A DNA stretch of 64,000 nucleotides from Eutreptiella sp. 'Long Island Sound 2002' (taxonomy: Eukaryota > Euglenozoa > Euglenophyceae > Eutreptiales > Eutreptiaceae), in NCBI GenBank assembly GCA_964036045.1, contig OZ038382.1, forward strand, positions 133,600,442-133,664,441, written 5' to 3'. Below, one piece after another: positions 1-10,623 of this stretch (positions within the stretch are counted from its first letter, which is position 1; the number at the start of each line of letters is the position of its first letter). A program made the position numbers and the translations under genes. The notes under the pieces are model-generated. The model saw only the letters and a list, made by a program, of their open reading frames with translations, ran no database searches and was not told the origin of the DNA.

Positions 1-424
1 TTCCTTTGTTGCTACACTATCTCCTTTGAGTGCAGCCCTTCATTCTGTGGATTTGACCCTGTGGTCCTTTGCTTGCACTGTGGGTACTTATTTCTGGTGG
101 ATTTCCTCAAAGCATATTTGTTTGGAGAACCTGAACTACATCAAGAGGCAGCAGGAGCAAGCAGAGGCACAAACAAAACAATATCAACAAAACAATCAAC
201 AGTGAAAGCCTGTTCCAACGTTCTGGTGTCATGCAGAATCAGATTTTTGCGGTTCAGGTTTTGAAATGACAGGTGCTCGTGGAATTTTGAAATAGGAAAA
301 CAACAACTTTGGCAATACGGACCCTTCAAATCCAGCAATATATTATTATATTTTGCCGAACGAAACGTTAGAAAAACAACCCAAACGCCTGAAGAACCAT
401 ATTTTTGGTGGTGTCTGCTGATAG
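1..424. other. Left flank, no gene recognised
   Basis: A moderately AT-rich stretch with only short open frames and no recognisable protein motif. It ends in GATAG just before the first LTR. The 13-mer TGCAGCCCTTCAT near position 32 recurs near 14178, upstream of the plus-strand Ty3-like element, and both places are followed by AGCAGCAGGAG-type sequence. This could be the remnant of a related repeat, but the match is too short to assign. Confidence 0.4.
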
Positions 425-1131
425 TGTAACAGGGCCAGTGCCCTAGCCCCTTGGGTTCTCCTTCTCTTTGTGTTTGGGGACCATTTCCGTTGATCTCCGC
501 CTGCTGTTTCGGAGAAAACTTGCTGATTTTGTCAAAACCCTGCTGATCTTGTCAAAACCTTGCTGATTTTGTCCGAAAATCCTGCAAGCAACACCTGAAC
601 CCCGTCAGTGGCATGCACACTCAACACGTTTCATGTCGTCTTTTGCATCCTTCTGTCGGAGGTTCATCCATACCCATTGTACAAATAATTCATAGACCCT
701 TGCCGGGCCTCACCACTGGCGCATACCTGCAGACACGTAACATACAAAGAACAGGGCATGCACCTGGCCCTTTTCGTGACGATCTACTCTACAACATTCG
801 AGAATCGTCTTTATAAATGCGGGCATTCGCAATAATTATAACTAAAGCGTTCAAAAGGCTTTTTGTACTATAAATCCGTGATTCTTCTAAACTCTGTAAT
901 CAATGCTGACGGTCACATCGCTGATCTGGCGACCGCGTCTCGCGCTTTGTAGCGCGCTCTGTCTCCAAGCGCTCCAGCGCTCCAGCGCACTCTGTCGCAA
1001 ACAATAATAAAATACAAAATATGCAAAAGCATATATAAAAAGTAGACAGAAAAAATAGAAATATTAAACACGGCGCTGACCATTACGAGGTCTGTGCCGA
1101 AGACGGTCGTGGGGCAGCCGGACCGGCTTCA
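425..1131 (-). repeat. LTR, 3' copy in element orientation
   Basis: The left LTR runs from TGTAACAGGGCC to CCGGCTTCA. It contains three close repeats of a TTGCTGAT(T/C)TTGTC-like motif near 516-572 and an AT-rich part (990-1070). Its inner end, CCGGCTTCA followed by CCCCCCTTCT, is the same arrangement as at the inner end of the left LTR of the large Ty3-like element (21984-22002), so the two are related. Confidence 0.88.
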
Positions 1132-1141
1132 CCCCCCTTCT
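1132..1141 (-). other. Polypurine tract of the small LTR element
   Basis: On the minus strand the sequence AGAAGGGGGG lies directly against the LTR start TGAAGCC. That is the position and composition of the plus-strand primer of LTR retroelements. The same tract occurs at 21993-22002 beside the LTR of the large Ty3-like element. Confidence 0.75.
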
Positions 1142-1437
1142 GAGAAGTGAACCGACGGTTTTGGAACCGGCCGTTCACGCACATCCACTCCATCTTTCCG
1201 CACCGTACCTTCGAGTGCAACTGCCACTTTCGGCTCTCGCGGCATGCAACTCTAGCACGGATGGTCACAGTCAGGCCTCCATACGTCGCTTCTACGTCGC
1301 TTCTGCAGCCGGCACGCGTGGACGCCCCTTCCTCACGTCAGAGTACTCGCTCCCCAGTTTTGACGAAATCCCTGTGGCGTGGGACGTTGCGCTTGGTCTG
1401 TGTGGCTTCCGAAGACTTTGCTGGCGACGGCTGTCTT

Positions 1438-1941
1438 CTACCAACGCTTCCTCAACGGACACTTCGTTGGCTGGGACGTGGGCAGGCACATGTGGTACAG
1501 ATCCGGACCACATATTTTGCAGTGACCCGCTGCATCACGAGTATGCCGCCGGTCCTCTGGGATCTCAGGCATTTGAACAATAGGTGCCCATAGCGGCACC
1601 GTCATGGATAGTCGCTGCATGGCGTATGCTGCATCGTCAGCGGACTCTGAGCTCGTTGATCCTGCTTCACTCGCCGCGCGAAACTCCATGGACTCCCTTG
1701 GACTGGTTTCGAAGAGCTCCTGCAGCGTTGCTTCATCCAAATCCGTCCACCAGGGATCTCCTTCGGCTGCGCTGTCACCGGACTGGTGTTCGTACTCCAC
1801 ATGGCTTCGTTTGCCGTCGCTCCGCGCCTCCTCAGTGGTTGCGGCGCTGCTGGACTCCCACTCGGTACGCGATGACGGACTCGTTGCACGCGAATCTGAG
1901 CTAGGCAGTGGAGAATGAAAGTCACCGTTGTCCTCTGACAT
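1438..1941 (-). CDS. Gag-like ORF of the non-autonomous LTR element
   Basis: An open frame of 167 codons starts at an ATG (1941) and lies wholly between the LTRs. The protein is acidic and serine-rich in its first half (residues SEDNGD, then clusters of S, E and D). Its C-terminus has CKICGPDLYHMC, a Cys/His cluster that could be a small zinc-binding knuckle, followed by a basic end (LRKRW). The frame stays open upstream to 2163, but that part is only translation of the GGTC/CCGT simple repeat. No protease, RT or integrase motif is present. By position it could be a minimal Gag that packages the RNA, or a chance reading frame; I lean weakly to the first because of the Cys/His cluster. Confidence 0.35.
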   Translation of the reverse strand: MSEDNGDFHSPLPSSDSRATSPSSRTEWESSSAATTEEARSDGKRSHVEYEHQSGDSAAEGDPWWTDLDEATLQELFETSPRESMEFRAASEAGSTSSESADDAAYAMQRLSMTVPLWAPIVQMPEIPEDRRHTRDAAGHCKICGPDLYHMCLPTSQPTKCPLRKRW

Positions 1942-1989
1942 GCGGTGTGGCCTGGGCAAGGTGGGTGCAGGACCTGCCGTTCCCTGACG

Positions 1990-2157
1990 AGGTCGGTCGG
2001 TCGGTCGGCCGGTCTCTTGGTCGATCGGTCGGTCGGTCGGTCCGTCGGCGCATCGGTCCATTGGTCCGTGGGCGTCGGTCCATTGGTCCGTCTGTCTCTC
2101 CGTCCGTCCGTCCTTACTGTCCGTCCGTCCGTCCGTCCGTCCGTCCATCCGCCCGTA
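1990..2157. repeat. GGTC / CCGT tetranucleotide tract
   Basis: Impure GGTC units (about 1990-2090) grade into CCGT/GTCC units (about 2090-2157), so the two halves are roughly complementary to one another and could fold. The tract lies inside the non-autonomous LTR element, close to its right LTR. Confidence 0.85.
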
Positions 2158-2205
2158 CTCCATCTGTCAGTCGGGCCGTCCTGTAGAACCATTTATGAAT
2201 TATTC

Positions 2206-2912
2206 TGTAACAGGGCCAGTGCCCTAGCCCCTTGGGTTCTCCTTCTCTTGGTGTTCGGGGACCATTTCCGTTGATCTCCGCCTGCTGTCTCGGAAAAACC
2301 TTGCTGATTTTGTCAAAACCCTGCTGATCTTGTCAAAACCTTGCTGATTTTGTCCGAAAATCCTGCAAGCAACACCTGAACCCCGTCAGTGGCATGCACG
2401 CTCAACACGTTTCATGTCGTCTTTTGCATCCTTCTGTCGGAGGTTCATCCATACCCATTGTACGAATAATTCATAGACCCTTGCCGGGCCTCACCACTGG
2501 CGCATACCTGCAGACACGTAACATACAAAGAACAGGGCATGCACCTGGCCCTTTTCGTGACGATCTACTCTACAACATTCGAGAATCGTCTTTATAAATG
2601 CGGGCATTCGCAATAATTATAACTACAGCGTTCAAAAGGCTTTTTGTACTATAAATCCGTGATTCTCCTAAACTCTGTAATCAATGCTGACGGTCACATC
2701 GCTGATCTGGTGACCGCGTCTCGCGCTTTGTAGCGCGCTCCGTCTCCAAGCGCTCCAGCGCTCCAGCGCGCTCTGTGGCAAACAATAATAAAATACAAAA
2801 TATGCAAACGCATATATAAAAAGTAGACAGAAAAAATAGAAATATTAAACACGGCGCTGACCATTACGAGGTCTGTGCCGAAGACGGTCATGGGGCAGCC
2901 GGACCTGCTTCA
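2206..2912 (-). repeat. LTR, 5' copy in element orientation
   Basis: This direct repeat of 425-1131 is about 98% identical and has the same TG...CA ends. On the minus strand it would carry the promoter and RNA start. The first internal TGG on the minus strand (TGGTTCTACAGG) is 14 nt inside the LTR; it is a possible primer site that I could not assign to a tRNA. ATAG after position 2912 is the right half of the target-site duplication. Confidence 0.88.
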
Positions 2913-5479
2913 ATAGGTGTTCCAAATGTCCGAAAAAAGTTTTTCTGGTTGCCAACTTCTTCGTCCCCCCCTTCCAGAACAGGATGCTGTTTGCTTAACC
3001 TAAGAAGGGAACAGAGAAGTGCCGAACGGCCTCAGTGCAAAATGCGTGGGTGATCCAACGCAAAATCATTCCGAGCTGAACGCGCACTTGGTCAATGTGT
3101 ACCTCGGAATTTCAAAGCCTGGAGCTGGAAAGAGAAACTTCTTGTCAGCAAGTGGAATCCCAAACTACGGACCTGTCCTCCACCACTGACAGCTCTCCTG
3201 GTCCTGAGCCGCACCGCAGTCGGCCAAGCCAAAGTACCAGCTCCCCCTCTTACCCGCGAATCCGCGGCCATTTTTGGGACTCAAACACATCCTGCAGCGA
3301 AAAGAGTGAACCACAACCACAACTGTGACCGCAGATTTCAATTGATCGAAGGCGCCTCCTTGTCTACTGGACCGCCCCCTTTGGAAGGTTCAAGCTGAAG
3401 CTCCCAAAAATCATCACAGTGCAGACAACAGTGCGAGCAGGTGCTCATGCAGCTCTCCCCCCGAAAGAACATATATTTACAGCCACCAGATCCTCAAACG
3501 CCAAGCTTGCTGACACCCAGCCGTTTCAGCGTGTGGCAGTATAAATGGCTGGAGATTTCTTCTGACCATTGGCTTTGGACATCGTGCCGGCCCTGACTCA
3601 ATCGAAACGCTGCATCTGACATTTTGAGGTCAAGCAGTAAGCTCGGCAGACTACAGTTCAACCAATCATCATTATTCTGCAGTGTTTTGACGCTGTCCAA
3701 CGTCTCTGCCAATTGCCTATGTTTTCTACTAGCTTCTTGACGCAGCCCAGCGATTTTGCATGATCACTCTAGTTTTAACTGAGCACTGCGACATACTATG
3801 TATGCTGCTAGGTGCACTGCAGAACCCATAACGAAGATTCTTCACTGTTGTGTGCTTTTCTCTGACCACACGCACACACACTCACACAGACACAAACACA
3901 CCACACGAACAAACACAGAAGACCACACTGCCACATACCACAAGGCACAAACACAATTACTCTGAACAAAGATATTGTCCTTGCATACACGGTGAGCTAG
4001 CATCCCATAAGATAATCAACGTTTCCGCCATTTAACAATTTGTCCATTGTCATACAATCAGTCTTCAGTTTCGGTCTTATTTGTCAGTTTACTGGGGGGA
4101 AGGCAATCGGGGTGCTCCATGGAACCATAGAGAGCAATAGACTGCCACTGACAGCCACAAAGACCCCCTGTACTAACCAACGTATGCATAATTGAACCCA
4201 AAGGAACCCAAAGGGATGTTGACATAGTTTACAAAAGACCTTCTTCAATGCGGCAATCAGGACCCTCTGCTGGCCACCAATAAACAGGGTTCTCATGCCG
4301 CTGACATGGGGAACATCAACATTGCACGGCCATGCAGACACGCAGCCCTTACCACCACCCTCACGAAGAAGCGAAGCGCACGGCCAGCACCCTGATCCGG
4401 AATTCAAACACCAATCAGAGCGTCGTTACTCCGACAGCTCCTTCATCCGGGGACATCATACCCCGTAATCATAGAGTACGGCGCTTTAGCGAGCACTCCA
4501 GGGGCCCCCGCCATGGAGACATTCACCCCAGCGGTTGATCATAGACTCAATCCTCAAGACCGGGAGGCAAGCCTGAGGGTATCTTTGCTTCCCGCCCTTC
4601 ATTGGCAGCATCAACCTGACCATTGACTCCGTCCACGGTCCGTTGCTGCAGCGCGCCATTCTTTCTGCAGGATTGTCCGGTTTTTTTTGCCTTGCCCCCA
4701 AGCTCCCCAGCTCTGCCCGGGGTATGGCAGTCCTTTGCTAGGGGTGAATGCATGGCAACCCTGCCCCACAATGGCCAACAACAGCCTGTAATTCGCCGTT
4801 TGCCCACCCCAACAGATTCCAAGTGTTTGGAAGGGTTATCGGTTTGAGTGTGAGAAGAGTGTCGGTCAGAATCAGTTTTTTGTATTTCCTCGGAACTAAG
4901 TTTGGGCAGTGATGTATGGTTGCTGAGTTCAGCGCTTAGGGTAAATTGAGGATGGGAATGATAATACAGAAAAGCCTGTGAAGGGTATTAGCCCCTTCAG
5001 ATGATCTACATGACCGGGCGGGGCCCTCTTTTGGCACCAGAACACCACCCAAAGGAGACTTCTTCTCACCCAATGAAGTTATCTTCAGGTCAGTTCGAGA
5101 CGGTCTTTTTTGCTGTTCAATGTGGTGCTGACTTCTGCTCATGTGGCAGTTTTGTGACTGTTTTTTCTTGGTGTGACATTTTTGGCTCTTTCATTATCAG
5201 CTATCCGGGTCGGGCCTCCCAGGTCACGTAAGCGTTGACATGTTTTCCTCAACGTTAGAATAAAACTAATATGCTATATACAATATGCAATATACACACT
5301 ATATATGTAAATTGTCAACATTGGCATTCAGGGTCTGTAGTGGTGAGGCTGTGTTGCTGGTCCTGCTTGTTGCGGTCAGATGTCAAAGATTATCCTTGTT
5401 CTGACCCTAGAAAATCATTTCATTCACAGTGATGTATGGCCCTCAGGTTTAAAACTCATGCATTGAGCCAATAATGATA
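2913..5479. other. No gene seen
   Basis: About 2.6 kb without a credible coding region; open frames are short and lack motifs. An impure CA-rich microsatellite lies at about 3867-3960 and an AT-rich stretch (TATATACAATATG and similar) at about 5268-5310. I see no repeat shared with the rest of the window. Confidence 0.6.
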
Positions 5480-5650
5480 AATAGAAAAAAGAAAAAAAAC
5501 ACACCACAAAAACGAGGAATCTGGGTGGCAGAGCCCCCTATTCCGCCTTGACCTGGTTTTAGAACCCGGGACCATGGGTACTTGCTGGGGCGTCTCGTGG
5601 CCATGGACCAGGACGCTACCCCAGGCGGAGTATCCCGGTCTACGGCATGG
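5480..5650 (-). mobile_element. Possible tRNA-derived SINE
   Basis: Read on the minus strand, GGTAGCGTCCTGGTCC resembles a tRNA A box and GGTTCTAAAACC (near 5554-5565) a B box, about 50 nt apart as in a pol III promoter. A body of about 55 nt follows and then a T-rich end with a run of eight T (5491-5498), a typical pol III stop. The unit therefore has the head, body and tail of a tRNA-derived SINE. I see no target-site duplication and no second copy in the window, and a decayed tRNA gene is an alternative. Confidence 0.35.
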
Positions 5651-6109
5651 AGTAGGATAGTTAGGATCTCCAGATTGAAGATTGCGATGTGGGAGGCACA
5701 AATGAAAAGAGATTGCTGTTTTGCTCCGGTTCTTTCACAGGTGGGAAGGTCAGGGTGATTGGTGCAGCAGCGATTGTTTCTTTCTGCCTTGCTGAACAAG
5801 GACGCTGAACACACAAAACAAATAACTCCGCCTCTGCCTGTGGCAGAGCAGGGAGTCCAACTCCATCCACCTCTGCGCCATGCACGCCAAAAGAGCACTC
5901 CTTCCCTGCAAACCCTAGCAGGCAAACGCGTTATGGCGTCCCTTTTAGGCCACAGACGCTTAGTAGCTCTGTGTTATCTTGCCATCTCACAGGTGTGCCA
6001 TTAGGGCTCGTGACATCTTCATCAACATCACCCAGTAGAGCGTGCTTGTAGGAGTGGTAGTCCTGAGTAGGGGCTTCAGCCAGTAGAGTGTGTAGGACCT
6101 GTAGTGCGT
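5651..6109. other. No gene seen
   Basis: A short spacer between the possible SINE and the minisatellite. Overlapping open frames on both strands lack motifs. The last 60 bp contain CAGTAGAGTGTGT-type duplications (6032-6092). Confidence 0.5.
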
Positions 6110-8484
6110 GTTAACCCTGCCACTCCTGGCTGGCGTCTTGGGTGGGTGTGCTTGGGTCCGGTGTGTGCGGTTGGGCATGGGTTTGGGCTTGCTGCCGGCC
6201 TCCCTTGTCTGGAAGTTTCGGATTGTGTGTGTGTTTGTGTGCGCGCTCCAGCCTACCCCGCCACTCCTGGTGTGCGTTGTGGGTGTGGGTGTGTGGGTTC
6301 GGGTTTGGCTGCGCCCCGCCACTCCTGGCTGGGTTGTTGAGGTGTGTGGGTGTTTGTGTGCACGCTCCGCTTGTACCCGCCGATCCTGGCTGGGATATGT
6401 GTTGTGGGTATGTTTGCTTGGGCTCGGGTTTCGGCTGCGCCCCGCCACTCCTGGCAGGGGTCTTGGGTGGGTGTGCTTGGGTACGTTGTGTGCGGTTAGG
6501 CTTGGGTTTTGGCTTGCTGCCAACGGTTCCTCGCTGGGGTTTTCGGATGTGTGTGTGTTTGTGCCCGCGCTCTGCCCTACCTTGCCACTCCTGGCTACGG
6601 TGTGTGGTGTGGGTGTGTGGGTGCGGACTCGGGTTTCGGCTGCGCCCCGCCACTCGTGGCTGGGGTGTTGGGGTGTGTGTGTGTTTGTGTGCGTGCTCCG
6701 CTTGTACCCCGCCACTCCTGGCGGGGGTGTGCGGTGTGGGTTGGTGTGCTTCGGCTCGGGTTTCGGCTGCGCCCCACCACTCGTGGCGGGGGTGTTGAGG
6801 TGTGTTTGTGTGTTTGTGTGCGTGCTCCGCCTGTACCCCGCCACTCCTGGCTGGAGTGTGTGGTCTGGGTGTGTGCGGTTGCGCTCTGGTTTTGGCTGCG
6901 CCCCGCCACCCCTGGCTGGGGTATTGGGCTGTATGTGTGCTTGTGTGCGTGCTCCGCTTGTACCCCGCCACTCCTGACTGGGGTGTTTGGTGTAGGCGTG
7001 CATGCTTGGGCTCGGGTTTTGGCTGCGCCCCGCCACTCTTACCTCGGCTGTTGGGGTGTGTGTGTGTTTGTGTGCGCGCTCCGCTTGTACCCCGCCACTC
7101 CCTGCTGGAGTATGCAGTCTGGTTGCGTGTGCTGCGGCTCGGGTTTCGGCTGTGCCCCGCCACTAGTGGCTGGGGTGTTGGGGTGTCTGTGTGTTTGTCT
7201 GCGTGCTCCGCTTGTACCCCGCCAATCCTGCCTGGGGTGTGCGGTGTGGGTGTGCGTGCTCGGTCTCGGGTTTTGGCTGCGCCCCGGCACTCCTGGCTGG
7301 GGTGTTGGGGTGTGTGTGTGTTTGTATGCTCGCTCCCCTTTTACCCCGCCACTCCTGGCTAGGGTGTGTGGTGTGGGTGTGTGTGCGTCAGCTCAGGTCT
7401 TGGCTGCGCCCCACCACTCGTGGCCGGGGTGTTGGGGTGTGTGTGTGTGTTTGTGTGCGTGCTCCGCCTGTACCCCGCCACTCCTGGCTGGGGTGTGCGG
7501 TCTGGGTGTGTGCGGTTGCGCTCGGGTTTCAGCTGCACCCCGCCACTCCTGGCTGGGGTATTGGGCTGTGTGTGTGTTTGTGTGCTTGCTCCGCTTGTAC
7601 CCAGCCACTCCTGGCTGGGGTGTGTGGTGTAGGCGTGCATGCTTGGGCTCGGGTTTCGGCTGCGCCCCACAACTGCTCGCTGGGGTGTTGGGATGTGTGT
7701 GTGTTTGTGTGCGCGCTCCGCTTGTACCCCACCACTCCCCGCTGGGGTATGCGGTTGGGGTGTGTGTGCTGCGGCTCGGGTTACGGCTGCGCCCCGCCCC
7801 TTGTGGCTGGGGTGTTGGGCTTTGTGTGTGTTTGTGTGCATGCTCCGCATGTACCGCGCCACTCTTGGCTCGGGTGTGCTGTGCGGGTGTGTGTGCTTCG
7901 GCTCGGGTTTCGGCTGCGCCCCGGCACTCGTGGCAGGGGTGTTGGGTTGTGTGTGTGTTTGATGCGCGCTCCGCTTGTACCCCGCCACTCCTGGCTGGGG
8001 TGTGCGTTGTGGGTGTTTGTGTGTGTGGGCTCAGGTTTCGGCTGCGCCCCGCCTGTCCTGGCTGGAATGTTGGGGTGTGTGTGTATTTGTGTGCCTGCTC
8101 TGCCTGTACACCGCGACTCTTGGCTGGGGGGTGCTGTTCGGGTGTGTGCGGTTGGGCTCAGGTTTCGGATGTGCCGCGCCACTCCTGGCTGGGGTGTTGG
8201 GGTGTGTGTGTGTTCGTGTGCGTGCTCCGCTTGTACCCCTCCACTCCCGGCTGGGGTGTGCGGTGTTGGTGTGGGTGCTTGGGCTCTGGTTTCAGTTGCC
8301 CCCCGCAGCTCCTTCCTGGGGTGTTGGGGTGTGGGTGTGTTCATGTGCGCGTTCCGCTTGTACCCCGCCACTCCTGGCTAGGGTTTGCGGTGTGGCATTC
8401 TGCTTTTTGGCTCAGGTTTCGGCTTCCCCCCGCCAGACCCGGCTTGGGTGTTTGGACATGTGTGTGTTTCTGTGCGCGTGTAAC
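6110..8484. repeat. GT-rich minisatellite, about 127-bp dimeric unit, about 18-19 copies
   Basis: The landmark TGTACCCC recurs at 6703, 6832, 6959, 7086, 7213, 7340, 7469, 7596, 7723, 7850, 7976, 8105, 8232 and 8359, a period of 126-129 bp. Each unit is two related half-units of about 63 bp, both opening with CCCCGCCACTC(C/G)TGGCTGGGG. One half continues with a CTCGGGTTTCGGCTGCG end and the other with GTGTTTGTGTGC and GCTCCGCTTGTAC. The array starts and ends with diverged units. Because 127 is 1 modulo 3, each unit is read in all three frames in turn, and stop-free runs of up to 680 codons appear on both strands; I take these as artefacts of composition. Confidence 0.92.
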
Positions 8485-8626
8485 TCCAGGGCCTCAACCT
8501 TGGCCAATTCCGGCTTGGGCAAAGTTTCCCAATGGTGCATTCCGCCCGTGAGCGTAGTAAGAAAAAGTGCTTTTCCAATGCTTCAGGGTATTTGTTATTT
8601 GTATTAGAGGTGCTCTAAGCATTCTA

Positions 8627-9062
8627 GAACTTACCAAAATGTAATGCAGAGGAAGCAAGAGGAGGCGAGGCGAAAGCACAGCACAAGACACATACTGAGC
8701 ACTACTCAAAACTACCGGTTTACTCCACAAGTGTACTCTACATTCCCCTTTTTTGGTACACTTGTCCCCTGATGTCGTTTTGCCTATAACTCTACACTGA
8801 GGCCACGAACAGGAAAACGGCCTTCACCAATGGCTCCGGCATCCCCAACTTATGGGAGTATAGCCCCTTATAAAAATACATGCAAATTCATCAATTTTGG
8901 GGTTTGAACCCAGGTCCCTCATTTGCAATGCCATGCCTTTAACCACTAAGGCAACTAGCCTGCCAGCTTAACTGCCTGTCATCAGTGTATATAAAAACAA
9001 ATCAGAATTAGTTCTCACTCACTTACCAACCGCCGAAAATGTCTCCCTATGCAAAAAAAAAA
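8627..9062. repeat. Left inverted terminal repeat of the DIRS element
   Basis: From about 8697 inward this is the reverse complement of about 13236-13610. The outermost 70 bp (8627-8697) instead match, inverted, the left half of the internal complementary region. The repeat contains the phrase CCACAAGTGTACTCTACATT and, at 8898-8964, an inverted tRNA-like stretch with A- and B-box motifs. A run of 11 A lies near its inner end. Confidence 0.88.
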
Positions 9063-9137
9063 ACGGTTGCACATATGTTTCCAAACGAATAGCACTTTAT
9101 ATCCCTCATTCTTTTACCCCATACATAGGGCGTGGAG

Positions 9138-9257
9138 GGCGGGCAGTATGTGTCTTGTGCTGTGCTTTCGCCTCGCCCCCTCTTCCTTCCTCTGCATTAC
9201 ATTTTGGTAAGTTCGAGGAGGCTCGGCTACAGCACAGCACAATCCCCATACTGAGCC
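9138..9257. repeat. Internal complementary region of the DIRS element
   Basis: The segment at about 9141-9211 is the reverse complement of the left outer end (8627-8697), and 9215-9257 is the reverse complement of the right outer end (13610-13651). The two meet inside GTTCG at about 9209-9213. This head-to-tail junction of both element ends is the template used by DIRS elements to complete their termini, and it fixes the outer boundaries of this copy. Confidence 0.88.
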
Positions 9258-9320
9258 CAGATAGCAGAAGCTGTAAAAGAATGCAATAGATAAATTTAGA
9301 AAACTCAGTAAAACTTCCTG

Positions 9321-10296
9321 TTATTCCATCAACAGAAGCTCCGAATCTTCAGAGTCCTTGGGCACCAGCGACTGCGCGATATTAGTCATCGCCCGCACTC
9401 TGTTATAAAAGCGCCTGAACGTGTCGTAATTTCTCCAATCACCCAGTTCGCAAACGATATGAGGATCAACCCCCAATAGAATCAGAGCAGTTGCCGCAGA
9501 ACCCCTAGTACTGTGTGCAGTACACTCATGCAGTCCCACGCTTCGCAGAAATGTCGTAGTCAACGAATTGATCGTCCCCGCCACAATGGGCTTCCTGGGA
9601 GCCTTGAGCGACACGAAGAGTTCGTTCCCTTCGTAAGAGTTGGTCATCTCCAGGTATACCCCCAACCAATAGAGAGGACAGTATACTTTGTTCGACATTT
9701 TGTGGATTGGACTTGATTCCTAAACAGGGCGTCCTTTACGCCTGGGCTGGGCAAACCAAACTTTGCCCTGCTTAATGATGCCTGTGCGTTTCGTACGTTC
9801 CAGATCGATGCCACAAAAGAGCGCGACAAAGCGCAATACCAGGATAAGACGCAACCGAATTTGGAATTCTGTCCTTGCTTCCAAGTATGGTAGCTGTTGC
9901 AACAGCTTGGGAACGTCGTAATACACCACATGGCGCGGTACCGAATAGTTCCATCTCATCTTGATACCTTTCAAAATAGGCTGGTATCGTAAAGCTTGCG
10001 CCCCAGAGAATAGGAGCAAAGCACGTACGCGCAACGCGCCTCCGCTAACGACGTCTTCTCAGAGAATTGGATCAGCCAATAAGCCAACGAAGAAATTGGA
10101 ATGCAGTCCAGATCTCTTATGGAAGCAAAAGATCGTTTGGAACTCGCCAACGCCTGAAACTTGAGCCACGCCCGGTTGTATCTTTTGAAGGTTTGTTCTC
10201 CCAGCGCCTTCATGTGTGTTTTGATTTCTTCCGCGGATGTTCCTCCGAGTCTGAGAGAGTCTTGAAGAGCCACCTGCAGATCATAGGTTGACGTGC
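9321..10296 (-). pseudogene. Tyrosine recombinase of the DIRS element
   Basis: DIRS elements integrate with a tyrosine recombinase rather than a DDE integrase. The N-terminal SAM-like part is visible in TFKRYNRAWLKFQAL (about 10165-10210). The catalytic part shows RLILVLRFVALFCG (first Arg region), HSTRGSAATALILLG (the H-x-x-R box, about 9500-9545) and DWRNYDTFRRFYNRV with the candidate nucleophile Tyr (about 9405-9450). The stop at 9321 follows a short acidic tail. The frame shifts at least twice (about 9975-10030 and 9700-9720), so no full-length enzyme can be made. The neighbouring internal complementary region and inverted ends support the assignment. Confidence 0.88.
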
Positions 10297-10623
10297 CCTG
10301 ACCGCTACCTCGTCTGGGAGATGGTAAGTTGCTCGATGGATTGTGATCGTGCGTTGCGCCAAAGACTGGAACTTGTGCCACCATGGTTTCAGCGGGTGGT
10401 ATGGAACCACAAGAAGAACCTCGTATTTCGACGCCTCCTCCAGATAAGCTAGAACTTTGGGGATCATATGCCACGGAGGATTGCAAAAACCCGGTAATAT
10501 CTTGTGCGCTCGTTGAACAAAAGTGTCCACCCCTGACGCCCCCGGTCTAAGGTACTCTGAAAGAAATTTTGGACATTGCTTGTTCACCGCACTCGCCATC
10601 CAATCAGTTGCCGTATCTGTCCA
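10297..10623 (-). pseudogene. Dam-like methyltransferase domain of the DIRS element
   Basis: Between RNase H and the recombinase lies a domain with LPGFCNPPWHMIPKVLAYL (about 10440-10500) and then VLLVVPYHPLKPWWHKF. The NPPW tetrapeptide is the catalytic motif IV of N6-adenine methyltransferases, and a Dam-like domain at this place is a known DIRS-group feature. The motif itself is intact. It is separated from RNase H by an in-frame TAG at about 10624 and from the recombinase by a frameshift, so it is not expressed as part of a working polyprotein. Whether these domains methylate DNA is unknown. Related but more degenerate blocks occur in the two Ty3-like elements of this window. Confidence 0.75.

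Larger units (their letters stand above)
425..2912 (-). mobile_element. Non-autonomous LTR retrotransposon with 707-bp LTRs
   Basis: Two direct repeats of 707 bp (425-1131 and 2206-2912) enclose 1,074 bp. Each repeat starts TGTAAC and ends CTTCA on the plus strand, giving the canonical TG...CA ends. The 4-bp sequence ATAG precedes the left repeat (421-424) and follows the right one (2913-2916), as expected of a target-site duplication. A polypurine tract abuts the left LTR when read on the minus strand, which sets the orientation. The LTRs differ at roughly 14 positions (about 2%), so insertion is not very recent. No RT or integrase is present, so the element must depend on a helper. Short internal matches to the protease region of the Ty3-like element at 22-30 kb point to a relative as its source. 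Confidence 0.88.

Noticed and set aside
6110-8484. CRISPR-like array
   Set aside because: The units are contiguous, GT-rich and diverged, with no constant repeat plus unique spacers, and the context is eukaryotic retroelements.
6108-8551. Very long open frames (680, 396 and 289 codons plus strand; about 350 minus strand) in the minisatellite
   Set aside because: They are translations of a tandem repeat whose unit is not a multiple of three; several overlapping frames are open at once on both strands, so composition explains them.
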